A stretch of DNA of 64,000 nucleotides from Streptomyces sp. NA02950. GTDB taxonomy: Bacteria; Actinomycetota; Actinomycetes; Streptomycetales; Streptomycetaceae. Location of the stretch: positions 682,001 to 746,000 of the forward strand of contig NZ_CP054916.1 of assembly GCF_013364155.1 (NCBI RefSeq). Direction: 5' to 3'. The translations under genes were made by a program, and so were the position numbers. Of the stretch, positions 45,557 through 53,539 are shown one piece after another (positions within the stretch are counted from its first letter, which is position 1; every line of letters begins with the position of its first letter). The notes beneath the pieces were generated by a model. That model worked only from the letters and a program-made list of their open reading frames with translations. It was not told the DNA's origin and did no database searches.

Positions 45557-46456
45557 TCAGGCGGCGGCCGGGGTGTAGTGGCCGGCCTCGTCGCCTTCGA
45601 GGACGTAAGAGCGCTCGCCGTCCACGCCGACCGGGGCATCACCCGCGACGGTCACCCGGTGCAGCAGGCGCGGCAGGTCGCCGTAGTCGTCGGGGGCGTA
45701 GTGCTGGGTGATGCGGTTGTCGAAGACCACCACATCCCCCGGGGACCAGGCGATCCGCACGATGTTCTCCGGGCGGATGACATAGGACTGGAAGATCCGC
45801 AGCAGATCACGGGACTCGGATGGGCCGAGGCCGAGGAAGCTCTGCGCGAAGCCGCCGATGAACAGTCCGCGCTCGCCGCTCTCGGGGTGGACACGGACCA
45901 CGGGGTGGGCGGTCCGGTACTTCCGGGAGACGAACCGCTTGCGGTGCTCGGCCGCCTTCTCGTTCCGGGGCGCGGCGTAGTCGTAGTCGTTGGTGTGCAC
46001 GGCCCACAGCTTGTCGGCCAGCTCGCGCAGCGGCTGGGGCAGGTCCTGGTAAGCGGCGCCCGCGTTGGCGATGAGCGTGGTGCCGCCGTAGGGCGGGACC
46101 ACGATGCCGCGCAGGGTGGACACCTTCGGGGGCGTACGGACGAAGGTGACGTCCGTGTGCCAGTGGTTGGCGCGGATGCCCTCCTCGGCGTCGACCGGCA
46201 GGATGCTGGGCTGCCCCTCGACGGACGGCACCGTGGGGTGCGCGGTGGTCAGCTCGCCGAAGAGGGAGGCGAAGCGGAGCTGGGCGGCGTCGTCCAGGTG
46301 CTGGTCACGGAAGATGAGCGCCTTGTGTTCCAGGAGCGAGGAGTTGATGTCCGAGACGAGCGCGGGGTCGAGGTCGTCGGAGAGTGTGACGCCGAGGACT
46401 TCGGCGCCGATCCGGCCGCCGATCTTTCGGACGTCGAATCCGGTGCTGGTCGTCAT
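45557..46456 (-). CDS. TauD/TfdA-family Fe(II)/2-oxoglutarate dioxygenase
   Basis: 299 aa, ATG 46456. The iron-binding facial triad is visible: HWHTDVTF (HxD) and a distal His in NRITQHYAPDDYG, followed by the 2-oxoglutarate-binding Arg in RLLHRVTVAG. The N-terminus FDVRKIGGRIGAEVLGVTLS is typical of taurine/alkylsulfatase-type dioxygenases. These hydroxylate the carbon bearing the sulfonate or sulfate ester, releasing sulfite or sulfate. It is the last gene of an organosulfur operon, 27 bp after the ferredoxin. Substrate (taurine, alkylsulfonate or alkyl sulfate) is not decidable from sequence. Confidence 0.9.
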   Translation of the reverse strand: MTTSTGFDVRKIGGRIGAEVLGVTLSDDLDPALVSDINSSLLEHKALIFRDQHLDDAAQLRFASLFGELTTAHPTVPSVEGQPSILPVDAEEGIRANHWHTDVTFVRTPPKVSTLRGIVVPPYGGTTLIANAGAAYQDLPQPLRELADKLWAVHTNDYDYAAPRNEKAAEHRKRFVSRKYRTAHPVVRVHPESGERGLFIGGFAQSFLGLGPSESRDLLRIFQSYVIRPENIVRIAWSPGDVVVFDNRITQHYAPDDYGDLPRLLHRVTVAGDAPVGVDGERSYVLEGDEAGHYTPAAA

Positions 46457-46483
46457 GGGGCTCTGTCCCTTCGGTGGTGAGGT

Positions 46484-46852
46484 TCAGGAGGTGATGGGCG
46501 GTGAGGGGCGGGCGGCACCCGGCGCGGGGAGCGGCGGACCGACGGCCCGCAGGGGCGCGGGGGTCCGGCCGCGGCCCCAGCCGATGTGGCGGCGGTAGCT
46601 GCCGAGCAGACCGGTGCGGCGCAGATGGCCCTCGTCGCGCACCGCTTGGTCGTCGGGCAACGGGTGGGTGACGGGGGCGACGAACAGCGCGTCCACGGGG
46701 CAGTTCGCCTCGCACTGGAAGCAGGTCTGGCAGTCCTCCTGCCGGCTGAGCAGGGGGATGCCGTCCGGGCCCCGGTCGAAGACGTTCGTCGGGCACACCG
46801 CGACGCACTTGTCACAGGCGATACAGCGCTCTGCCGAGACCAGTTCGATCAC
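46484..46852 (-). CDS. 2x[4Fe-4S] ferredoxin-type protein (AprB-like partner)
   Basis: 122 aa, GTG 46852 overlapping the flavoprotein stop (GTGA). Two clusters are clear: CIACDKCVAVCP and CQTCFQCEANCP, each C-x2-C-x2-C-x3-CP. The C-terminal 60 residues are Pro/Arg-rich and probably disordered. The arrangement flavoprotein plus ferredoxin resembles the adenylylsulfate reductase A/B pair and related electron-transfer complexes. It likely passes electrons to or from the FAD subunit, or to the oxygenases encoded in the same operon. The exact reaction is inferred. Confidence 0.85.
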   Translation of the reverse strand: MIELVSAERCIACDKCVAVCPTNVFDRGPDGIPLLSRQEDCQTCFQCEANCPVDALFVAPVTHPLPDDQAVRDEGHLRRTGLLGSYRRHIGWGRGRTPAPLRAVGPPLPAPGAARPSPPITS

Positions 46853-48444
46853 GAGGCCACCTCCAGCGGTGTGGTCGTCAGGGGCTCAGGACGGGTCCAT
46901 ACGCGGTCGAGACCGCCCGTCACGATGCGGTGGTGCAGACCCGGGTCCCGGGCGGGGAAGTCGAGCCGCTTGGCCATGCCCCGGGTCTCGGTGCGGGTGA
47001 GCGCCGCGGTGTACATCCAGCGGGCGTGCGCCGCCATCGCCGCGGCCTGCCGGGCCCGTACGACGTCCCCGTCCTCGGCGTGCAGGGTCGCGCGCAGCCG
47101 CTGCCAGATGTCGTCCAGCGTCCGCAGGGAGGCCCTCAGCCCGTCTCCGTGGCGCAGATAGTTCTTCTCGTACGGCAGGACCTCGCCCTGGACGGCGGCG
47201 ACGGCCTCGCGGAAGCCGTCGGCGGGGCCCGGTGTTCCGGTGGGACGCAGTCCCGCGCCGCCCACCGGTGCGGTACGCCGGGCGCGGGCGCCGCCGGAGA
47301 GCGAGCGCGCGTGACGTGCCGCCGCCTGGCCCGCCCAGCTGCCGGAGGAGATGGCCCAGGCCGCGTTGTGGCTGCCGCCGCCGGTGAAGCCGCCGCAGAT
47401 CAGCTCGCGGGTGGCGGCGTCGCCCGCCGCGTAGAGTCCGGGCACGGTGGTGGCGCAGTCGTCTCCGGTGATGCGGATTCCGCCGGTGCCGCGCACGGTG
47501 CCCTCGGCGATCAGTGTGATGGGGAAGCGCTGGGTGAAGGGGTCGATGCCCAGCCGGTCGAAGGTGAGGAAGAAGTTGGGCTGGGTGAGGCGCATGGCCG
47601 CCTGGGCGTCCGCGTCGGCGCGGTCGAGGCGGCAGTACACCTTCTCCTGGAGCAGCGCCCGGGCGATGACCGAGCGGCCGCCCTGGCTGGCCGCGCCCTC
47701 CAGCACCGTGCCGTCCTCGTGGAAGAAGGTGGCGAAGGAGTAGAAGGCGGACTTGGTGACCGAGGTGTGCTCGGGTGCGATGCCGTACGCGTTGGAGAAC
47801 TCCATGCCGGACAGGTCGGCTCCGGCCTCGGCGGCGAACAGGGCGCCGTCGCCGGTGTTGACGTTGCAGCCGAGGGCGCCACTGAGGAACGCGCAGCCGC
47901 CGGTGGCCAGGACCACCGCACCCGCGCGTACCCGGTACGGCTCCCGGGTCTGGCGGCGGTACCCGCCGGCGCCCGCCACCGCACCCGAGGTGTCGGTGAG
48001 CAGTTCGTACACCGGGCTGTGGTCCAGGACGCGCACCCCGGCGCGTTTCACACGGACACGCATTCGCCGCATGTACTCGGGACCGTGCAGACCGTTTCTG
48101 AGCGGCTGTCCGTCCGGCCCCGTCGGAAAGGGGTAACGGGCCTCGTCGGCAAGCTCGTTGACGCCCTCGTACGTCTGGTCCAGGACACGTGCCATCCAGC
48201 GGCGGTCGGCGAGGTAGCCGCCGAGTGCCTCCCTGCTCGCCATGGCCGCCTCGCGAGCGGCGGGCTCCGGCGGCACGTACCACACGCCGGTGCCCGCGGA
48301 GGCGGTGGCGCCACTGGTACCGCAGTATCCCTTGTCGGCGAGGACGACGGCGGCGCCCGCCCGGGCCGCTTTGAGGGCTGCCCAGGTGGCGGCCGGGCCG
48401 CCGCCGACGACGAGGACGTCGGTGGTCAGCTCGAGCGTGGTCAC
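46849..48444 (-). CDS. FAD-dependent oxidoreductase, AprA/fumarate-reductase flavoprotein family
   Basis: 531 aa, GTG 48444 overlapping the monooxygenase stop (GTGA). The N-terminal Rossmann motif is TDVLVVGGGPAATWAALKAA. FAD-binding motifs follow: GCAFLSGALGCNVNTGDGA and the late VPGLYAAGDAATRELICGGF. The overall layout matches succinate dehydrogenase/fumarate reductase or adenylylsulfate reductase alpha subunits. The fumarate-reductase His/Arg pattern is not obvious, so a sulfur-compound redox role, with the adjacent ferredoxin as partner, is more likely. Tight coupling to sulfonate uptake and oxygenase genes supports that. Substrate unknown. Confidence 0.85.
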   Translation of the reverse strand: MTTLELTTDVLVVGGGPAATWAALKAARAGAAVVLADKGYCGTSGATASAGTGVWYVPPEPAAREAAMASREALGGYLADRRWMARVLDQTYEGVNELADEARYPFPTGPDGQPLRNGLHGPEYMRRMRVRVKRAGVRVLDHSPVYELLTDTSGAVAGAGGYRRQTREPYRVRAGAVVLATGGCAFLSGALGCNVNTGDGALFAAEAGADLSGMEFSNAYGIAPEHTSVTKSAFYSFATFFHEDGTVLEGAASQGGRSVIARALLQEKVYCRLDRADADAQAAMRLTQPNFFLTFDRLGIDPFTQRFPITLIAEGTVRGTGGIRITGDDCATTVPGLYAAGDAATRELICGGFTGGGSHNAAWAISSGSWAGQAAARHARSLSGGARARRTAPVGGAGLRPTGTPGPADGFREAVAAVQGEVLPYEKNYLRHGDGLRASLRTLDDIWQRLRATLHAEDGDVVRARQAAAMAAHARWMYTAALTRTETRGMAKRLDFPARDPGLHHRIVTGGLDRVWTRPEPLTTTPLEVAS

Positions 48445-49793
48445 GCGATGCCCCTCTCCCTTCCGGCGGCGGCCACCGGTGCCACGGCGGGCCGGGACAG
48501 GCCGTAGTGGTCACGCAGGGTGCCGCCGGTGTACTCGGTACGGAACAGACCGCGCCGCTGGAGGACCGGGACGACGTGGTCCACGAAGTCCTCGAGACCA
48601 CCCGGCAGATGGGGCGGCATGATGTTGAATCCGTCGGCGGCGCCTTCGGTGAACCACTCCTCGAGCTCGTCGGCGATCTGTTCCGGGGTTCCGGCGAAGA
48701 CGCGGTGGCCTCGGCCACCGCCGAGCCGGGCGATCAGCTCGCGCAGGGTGAGGCCGTCGCGGCGGGCGAGTTCGGCGACGAGGGTGAAACGGCTCTTGTT
48801 GCCGTTGATGTCCCGCTCTTCCGGGAGCTCGGGCAGCGGGCCGTCCAGCGGGAGGCCGGTCAGGTCGGTGCCCAGCATTCCGGAGAGCTGCTGCAACCCG
48901 TACTCGGGCACCTGGAGCGCGGTCAGTTCCTCCTCGAGCGCGCGGGCCTCGGCCTCGGTCGAGCCGATGACGGGGCAGATGCCGGGGAGGATCTTCAGCT
49001 GGTCCCGGGTGCGGCCGTGTCGTGCCAGCCGGGAGGTCAGGTCCTTGGCGAAGGTCTGCGCGTCGGCCAGGGTCTGCTGGGCGGTGAAGACCGCCTCCGC
49101 GTACCGGGCGGCGAACTCCTTGCCGTCCTCCGAGGATCCGGCCTGGACGAGCAGCGGGTGGCCCTGCGGCGAGCGCCGCACATTGAGCGGGCCGTCCACC
49201 CGGAAGTGGGCTCCGCGGTGGCCGATGGCGCGTACCTTGTCGCCGTCCGCGTAGACGCCGCGCTCCCGGTCGAGCACCACCGCGTCGTCTTCCCAGCTGT
49301 CCCACAGCCGGGTGGCCACATCGAGGAATTCGGCGGCGCGCTCGTAGCGCAGCCGGTGTTCGAGGTGTTCCTCGCGTCCGAAGTTCCGGGCCTCGGCGAC
49401 ATTGCCGGAGGTCACGATGTTCCACCCGGCCCGGCCACCGCTGAGGTGGTCGAGCGAGGCGAACCGGCGGGCTACGTGGAAGGGTTCGTCGAAGGTGGTG
49501 GAGACGGTTGCGATCAGCCCGATGTGCTCGGTGGTGACCGCGAGCGCGGACAGCAGGGTGAGCGGTTCGAAGCCGCCCACCGCGTTGTGGCGGGCGTTTC
49601 CCCACAAGGTGAGACCGTCGGCGAGGAAGAGCGAGTCGAGCTTGCCGCGCTCGGCGGTCCGTGCGAGCTCCTGGAAGTAGCTCAGGTCGGTGATGCGCTC
49701 GGGCTGTGTACGGGGGTGCCGCCACGCGGCGTCGTGGTGGCCCGCGTTCATCAGGAAGGCGTTGAGATGGAACGGGCGTCGTCTGCTGGCCAT
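48441..49793 (-). CDS. LLM-class FMN-dependent monooxygenase (NtaA/SnaA/DszA family)
   Basis: 450 aa. ATG 49793 (MASRRRPFHLNAFLM) has AAAGG 8 nt upstream. Family motifs: GKLDSLFLADGLTLWGNA, HIGLIATVSTTFDEPFHVAR, RFASLDHLSGGRAGWNIVTS and QAGSSEDGKEFAARYAEAVF. The length is standard. Such enzymes use FMNH2 supplied by a separate reductase to cleave C-S or C-N bonds; DszA/SsuD relatives desulfonate organosulfur compounds. In an operon with an SsuABC-type importer, desulfurisation is the likely role. No dedicated flavin reductase gene is seen in the window. Confidence 0.9.
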   Translation of the reverse strand: MASRRRPFHLNAFLMNAGHHDAAWRHPRTQPERITDLSYFQELARTAERGKLDSLFLADGLTLWGNARHNAVGGFEPLTLLSALAVTTEHIGLIATVSTTFDEPFHVARRFASLDHLSGGRAGWNIVTSGNVAEARNFGREEHLEHRLRYERAAEFLDVATRLWDSWEDDAVVLDRERGVYADGDKVRAIGHRGAHFRVDGPLNVRRSPQGHPLLVQAGSSEDGKEFAARYAEAVFTAQQTLADAQTFAKDLTSRLARHGRTRDQLKILPGICPVIGSTEAEARALEEELTALQVPEYGLQQLSGMLGTDLTGLPLDGPLPELPEERDINGNKSRFTLVAELARRDGLTLRELIARLGGGRGHRVFAGTPEQIADELEEWFTEGAADGFNIMPPHLPGGLEDFVDHVVPVLQRRGLFRTEYTGGTLRDHYGLSRPAVAPVAAAGRERGIA

Positions 49794-49856
49794 GGGGGAC
49801 CTTTCTGCTGACGTCATGTCAGGTGATGCCATACGTCCGCGGTTGCGGGGCGCGGG

Positions 49857-50813
49857 TCAGGTCTGTGCGGGGACGCGCCAGGAGCTGAGCCTGCGTTCCA
49901 CGGTCACGAGCAACTGGTTGAAGACGACGCCGATGACGGAGATGGTGAGGATCCCGGCGTACATCTGCGGGATCGCGAAGTTGTACTGCGAGGTGTTGAT
50001 CAGATAGCCGAGCCCTTCCTTGGCGCCGACCATCTCCGCGGCCACCAGCACCAGGATGGAATAGGCTCCGGCCAGCCGTATGCCCGTGAAGATCTGCGGT
50101 ATGGAGGCGGGCAGGATCACCTTCTGGAACAGCCGGGGCGCGGACAGATCCATGGACTTCGCCAATTTGATCAGTGTGGGATCCACCTGGCGTACGGCGC
50201 TGATGGTGTTGAGGAGGATCGGCCAGGTGCAGGCGTAGAGCACGATGGAGATCTTCGATGTCTCGCCGATGCCCAGCAGCAGGACGAACACCGGGAGCAG
50301 CGCGAGGGCGGCGGTGTTGCGGAACAGTTCGAGCAGCGGTCCCAGCAGATCGGCGATCAGCCGATACCGGCCGATCAGCAGCCCCAGCGGGACGCTGATG
50401 GCGACGGCCAGACCGAATCCGGTGAACGAACGCGACAGGCTGGCCTTGGCGTTGTCGGTGAGATCCCCGTCGGCCAGCAACTCCCACCAGGCGCGGGCGA
50501 CCTCGCTGAAGGGCGGCAGGAAGGTGCCGTCCACCAGACCGACGCGGGGCGCGATCTCCCATACGGCCAGCAGGGCGGCGACCGCGGCCACCTTGGTGAG
50601 GCCGCGCAGCAGCAGGCCGGGCAGTCGGCGGGCGACGGCGCGGGCCCTGGCCGTCAGGGGTGCGGGTGGTTGCCGTTTATCCGGCTCCGATGTCGCTGTG
50701 CCCGCGGGATCCGGTGTGTGTGGCCCGGCAGTGGTCCCGGAAGCCGGGGCGGGCTCCGTCACGGGGGTGGTGGGGTCCTTGGTCGCGGTCGTTGTCCCGG
50801 TGGCGGGGCTCAT
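49857..50813 (-). CDS. Sulfonate-type ABC transporter permease (SsuC/TauC family)
   Basis: 318 aa, ATG 50813 overlapping the ATPase stop (ATGA). The first 65 residues are a Thr/Pro-rich cytoplasmic extension (TTTATKDPTTPVTEPAPASG). Six transmembrane segments follow (VAAVAALLAVWEIAPRVGLV onward). The binding-protein-dependent loop is KSMDLSAPRLFQKVILPASI. It belongs to the nitrate/sulfonate/taurine permease group. It forms the channel with the ATPase and periplasmic-type binding protein encoded just upstream. A 63-bp gap follows before the monooxygenase gene. Confidence 0.92.
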   Translation of the reverse strand: MSPATGTTTATKDPTTPVTEPAPASGTTAGPHTPDPAGTATSEPDKRQPPAPLTARARAVARRLPGLLLRGLTKVAAVAALLAVWEIAPRVGLVDGTFLPPFSEVARAWWELLADGDLTDNAKASLSRSFTGFGLAVAISVPLGLLIGRYRLIADLLGPLLELFRNTAALALLPVFVLLLGIGETSKISIVLYACTWPILLNTISAVRQVDPTLIKLAKSMDLSAPRLFQKVILPASIPQIFTGIRLAGAYSILVLVAAEMVGAKEGLGYLINTSQYNFAIPQMYAGILTISVIGVVFNQLLVTVERRLSSWRVPAQT

Positions 50814-51634
50814 GCGGGAACACTCTCCTTCTCCAACTGCTGGGCTCGGGCCACTTCGTCGTGCAGCAGGCTCCAGATCTCGTGTCGGTAGCGCGCGAAC
50901 TCCGGGCTGGAGCGCACGTCGTCCGCCGTGGTGCGGGCGTCGAGCGCGATCGGTACGACCTCTTTGACGGTCCCCGGCCGGGAGGTGAGGACGGCCACCC
51001 GCTGCCCGAGGTAGACCGCTTCCTCGATGCCATGGGTGATGAAGACCACCGTCTTGCCGGTCCGTTCCCAGATCCGCAGCAGCTCGTTCTGCAACAGCTC
51101 GCGTGTCTGCGCGTCCAGGGCGGCGAACGGCTCGTCCATGAGCAGCACATCGGGGTCGTAGGCGAGGCTGCGCGCGATCGCCACGCGCTGGCGCATTCCG
51201 CCGGAGAGTTCGTGCGGGTGGCGGTCCTCGAATCCGGTCAGACCCACCAGGTCCAGGTATTCCCGGGCGCGTTCGGCGCGCCGGCGCCGCGGCACTCCGG
51301 TGGCCTCGAGGCCGAACTCGACATTGCCCAGGGCCGTGCGCCAGGGCAGCAGGGCGTACTGCTGGAAGACGATGCCGCGGTCGAGACCGGGACCGGTGAC
51401 CGGCTCTCCGTCCAGGAGGATCCGCCCGCACGTGGGCTGGGTGAGGCCGCCGAGCAGGTCCAGCAGGGTGGACTTGCCGCAGCCGCTGGGTCCGACGACC
51501 ACCACGAACTCACCCGCCGAGATCTCCAGGTCGATTCCGTCCAGGGCGGTGAACTCGGTGCCCTGGCGGCGGCCTGCCGAACCCTGCACCGGGAACGCCT
51601 TGCGGACCTGCTCAAAAGCGATTTTGACGGTCAT
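50810..51634 (-). CDS. Sulfonate-type ABC transporter ATPase (SsuB/TauB family)
   Basis: 274 aa from ATG 51634, 3 bp after the binding-protein stop. All nucleotide-binding motifs are present: Walker A VVGPSGCGKSTLLDLL, Q-loop VFQQYALLPW, signature LSGGMRQRVAIARSLAYDPD, Walker B VLLMDEPFAALD and H-loop FITHGIEEAV. PFAALDAQTRE is characteristic of the sulfonate/nitrate/taurine subfamily. It energises uptake through the downstream permease. Confidence 0.95.
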   Translation of the reverse strand: MTVKIAFEQVRKAFPVQGSAGRRQGTEFTALDGIDLEISAGEFVVVVGPSGCGKSTLLDLLGGLTQPTCGRILLDGEPVTGPGLDRGIVFQQYALLPWRTALGNVEFGLEATGVPRRRRAERAREYLDLVGLTGFEDRHPHELSGGMRQRVAIARSLAYDPDVLLMDEPFAALDAQTRELLQNELLRIWERTGKTVVFITHGIEEAVYLGQRVAVLTSRPGTVKEVVPIALDARTTADDVRSSPEFARYRHEIWSLLHDEVARAQQLEKESVPA

Positions 51635-51637
51635 GGA

Positions 51638-52699
51638 TCAGCTCCGGGTCTTCGTCGCGGAGGGAGCCGGGGAGCTGGACGAGGCGCTCGCCGGGCGATA
51701 GTGGTTGTACTTGTTGGTGTAGAGGTCGGACGCCTTGACCTTCCCCGGCTTGATGTCACCGCGCTCCTCCAGCCAGTCGATCCACAACTGGAGTTGCTTG
51801 TCGGCGATCCGGCCGCCGGTCTCGGCGACCCCGAAGGACTTCCAGTACTTCAGGGGCGTGGCGTCCTCCTTGCGCTTGCGCTTCCTCACCACCTCGGTCA
51901 TCCGCGCGATCACTTCCTCGCGCGGTGTTCTGCGGGCCCACTCGATGGCCCGGGCCACGCCGGTGACAAAGGTCTTGACCGTGTCCGGGTTCTGCCGCAG
52001 AAAGCGATCGGTCATGACATACGTTCCGGCGCTGAAATTCCCGAGCAGCTGGACGTCGGTGAACAGCGGCCGGATCCCGCCCTTGGCCAGGGCCTTCTCC
52101 CGCAGGATGTCGCCCAGCACACCCACCTGGATCTGGCGTTGCCGCAGCGACTGTTCGGTATTGACCGGCGGCACCACCAGCGGCTGTACCTTGCCGATCT
52201 CCCCTTGGGACAGTCCATGACGCTGGAGATAGATATCGAGCATCGCCTCGGAGTGGGCGCCGAGGGTGTTCATCCCGACCTTCTTCCCGATGAGGTCGCG
52301 AGCCGATCGGATCGGACTGTCCTCCAGCACGTAAAAGCCGTTGTACGCGGCCTTGTCGGATCCGTAGTAAGCGATGACGGAGGTGATCGGGGCACCGTTC
52401 GCGGCCAGTTTGACCACCGCGCCGTTGAAGGCTCCGCCGAAGTCGACCTGTCCGGTGGCCGCGGACTGGATGTCCTGGGGACCGCTGATGGTGTTGCCGA
52501 CCCAGTCCAGCTGCACATCGCCCAGATACCCCAGGTCCTCGGCGAGCTCTGGCAGGGTGACCTGGCCCGACCATCCCTGGTACCGGAGTTTCTTGGTCTG
52601 CTTCCCGGAGGCGTTGCCCGTGGCCGTACCGCAGCTCACCGCCGCGGCCGAGACACCGAGCAGGGTCATGAATTGTCGCCTGGAAGTAGCTGTGCGCAT
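51638..52699 (-). CDS. Sulfonate-type ABC substrate-binding protein (SsuA/TauA family)
   Basis: 353 aa from ATG 52699 with AAGGA 8 nt upstream. The N-terminus is SRRQFMTLLGVSAAAVSCGT: a twin-Arg start and a Cys after VS (VSCG), compatible with a lipoprotein. The mature protein has the sulfonate-binding pattern LDWVGNTISGPQDIQSAATG, DFGGAFNGAVVKLAANGAPI, IGKKVGMNTLGAHSEAML. The C-terminal 20 residues are Ser/Pro-rich. It is the first structural gene of the operon, 245 bp downstream of a leader peptide. Confidence 0.92.
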   Translation of the reverse strand: MRTATSRRQFMTLLGVSAAAVSCGTATGNASGKQTKKLRYQGWSGQVTLPELAEDLGYLGDVQLDWVGNTISGPQDIQSAATGQVDFGGAFNGAVVKLAANGAPITSVIAYYGSDKAAYNGFYVLEDSPIRSARDLIGKKVGMNTLGAHSEAMLDIYLQRHGLSQGEIGKVQPLVVPPVNTEQSLRQRQIQVGVLGDILREKALAKGGIRPLFTDVQLLGNFSAGTYVMTDRFLRQNPDTVKTFVTGVARAIEWARRTPREEVIARMTEVVRKRKRKEDATPLKYWKSFGVAETGGRIADKQLQLWIDWLEERGDIKPGKVKASDLYTNKYNHYRPASASSSSPAPSATKTRS

Positions 52700-52943
52700 G
52701 AAAGGGGTCCTTGCGAAGGGGGATGTGAAAGGCAGGCCGAATAGCCGCACGGCGCTATCCGAAAAACCGCACGCGCATGAGTCCTGGCAGCACCATGAAG
52801 CCATTCCTCGTCATGTCGTGCAGGAAAGGCCGAGGAAGGTGGGGGGAGCGGACCGGGAAGGCAGGACTCACCGTGCCCAGAGGGCAGCGGATACCGTCAG
52901 ATGCCGAGCGGGAAGAAAAGTGAGGGAGTCGAGCGCGAACGAC
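52700..52943 (-). promoter_or_regulatory. Long 5' leader between leader peptide and sulfonate-binding gene
   Basis: 244 nt of untranslated leader. On the minus strand an inverted repeat around 52761-52777 (TAGCCG-CA-CGGC with a bulge, then CTA on the plus strand) could form a hairpin before the ribosome-binding site. The region's length and position after a Cys-codon leader peptide fit an attenuator. No known riboswitch consensus was recognised. Confidence 0.35.
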
Positions 52944-53087
52944 TCAGCGGCCGGCGGCACAGATGGCGCTGGCCTGGCGTCGCAGATCGACGTGCAGACG
53001 CACGGCGAAATTCTCGGATTGGCTCACGTCAAGCAGGATGGCAGTGGCGGAGTCCCTCGTCAACGACTTCCGGATGCCGTCTCGCAT
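52944..53087 (-). CDS. Cys-containing leader peptide of the sulfur operon
   Basis: 47 aa from ATG 53087, which has AAGGA 8 nt upstream. A shorter version from an internal GTG (VRLHVDLRRQASAICAAGR) is also possible. The ending LHVDLRRQASAICAAGR matches the recurrent actinobacterial leader-peptide pattern (xxHVDLxRxASAxC) found before cysteine, sulfate and sulfonate genes, with a Cys codon near the end. In mycobacteria such upstream frames sense cysteine through ribosome stalling at Cys codons. Translation, not the peptide product, is likely what matters. It is one of the smallest supported reading frames here. Confidence 0.75.
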   Translation of the reverse strand: MRDGIRKSLTRDSATAILLDVSQSENFAVRLHVDLRRQASAICAAGR

Positions 53088-53314
53088 GGCGGATTCCTTA
53101 CCCTCGGCGGGCCGGTTTCGCATCACCCTCTTCGGGCCGCCTCGCAAGGACTTCCGGTAGGCGGGGGCGGAGAGAGCGATGTCGAGGTCGGTCACCTCCA
53201 GCAGGTGACGGGCGTCCAGCAAGTGCGGGCGTGCTCCAGGTCGACGCTCCGGGACGAGCGGACCCGTGCTGCAACGCGCGGGCTGTCAGACCGGGTTCAT
53301 GGAAAAGTGCCTGA

Positions 53315-53533
53315 ATGAGTATCAGCCAGCCGACAGGAACGGTACGTCCGGGCCCTCTCGCGGGGGTGAAGCCACCGTCGACCGTGGACGGACGCAGCCT
53401 CGCCGGGCTGGTGCACGGCCGGTCGGAGAACGACTGGCACCAGGCCGCACGCGTCGAGTACCGCACCCTCACAGCACTCCAGCGCCGCAAAGGCACGGCG
53501 AGCTGCCGGACGACGTCCGGCAGCCACACGTAG
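53315..53533 (+). pseudogene. Sulfatase C-terminal remnant
   Basis: A 72-codon frame contains LAGVKPPSTVDGRSLAGLVH, followed by GRSENDWHQAARVEYRT. The GVxxPxxVDGRSLxPL motif and the later W-x-x-A-x-V-E-Y are hallmarks of the region near the end of arylsulfatases. The catalytic Cys/Ser-x-Pro-x-Arg part and the metal-binding core are absent, and no ribosome-binding site fits. It lies directly upstream of the organosulfur operon and may be a relic of it. Sequence from 53100 to 53314 has no other recognisable gene and probably carries the operon promoter. Confidence 0.45.
53502..53524. terminator. Small hairpin at the 3' end of the membrane-protein gene
   Basis: GCTGCCGGACG (53502-53512) is followed almost immediately by its complement at 53514-53524. 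A practical stem of 8-9 bp with a 5-7-nt loop forms, 15 bp past the stop of the leftward membrane-protein gene. Confidence 0.55.
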
Positions 53534-53539
53534 CGACGT

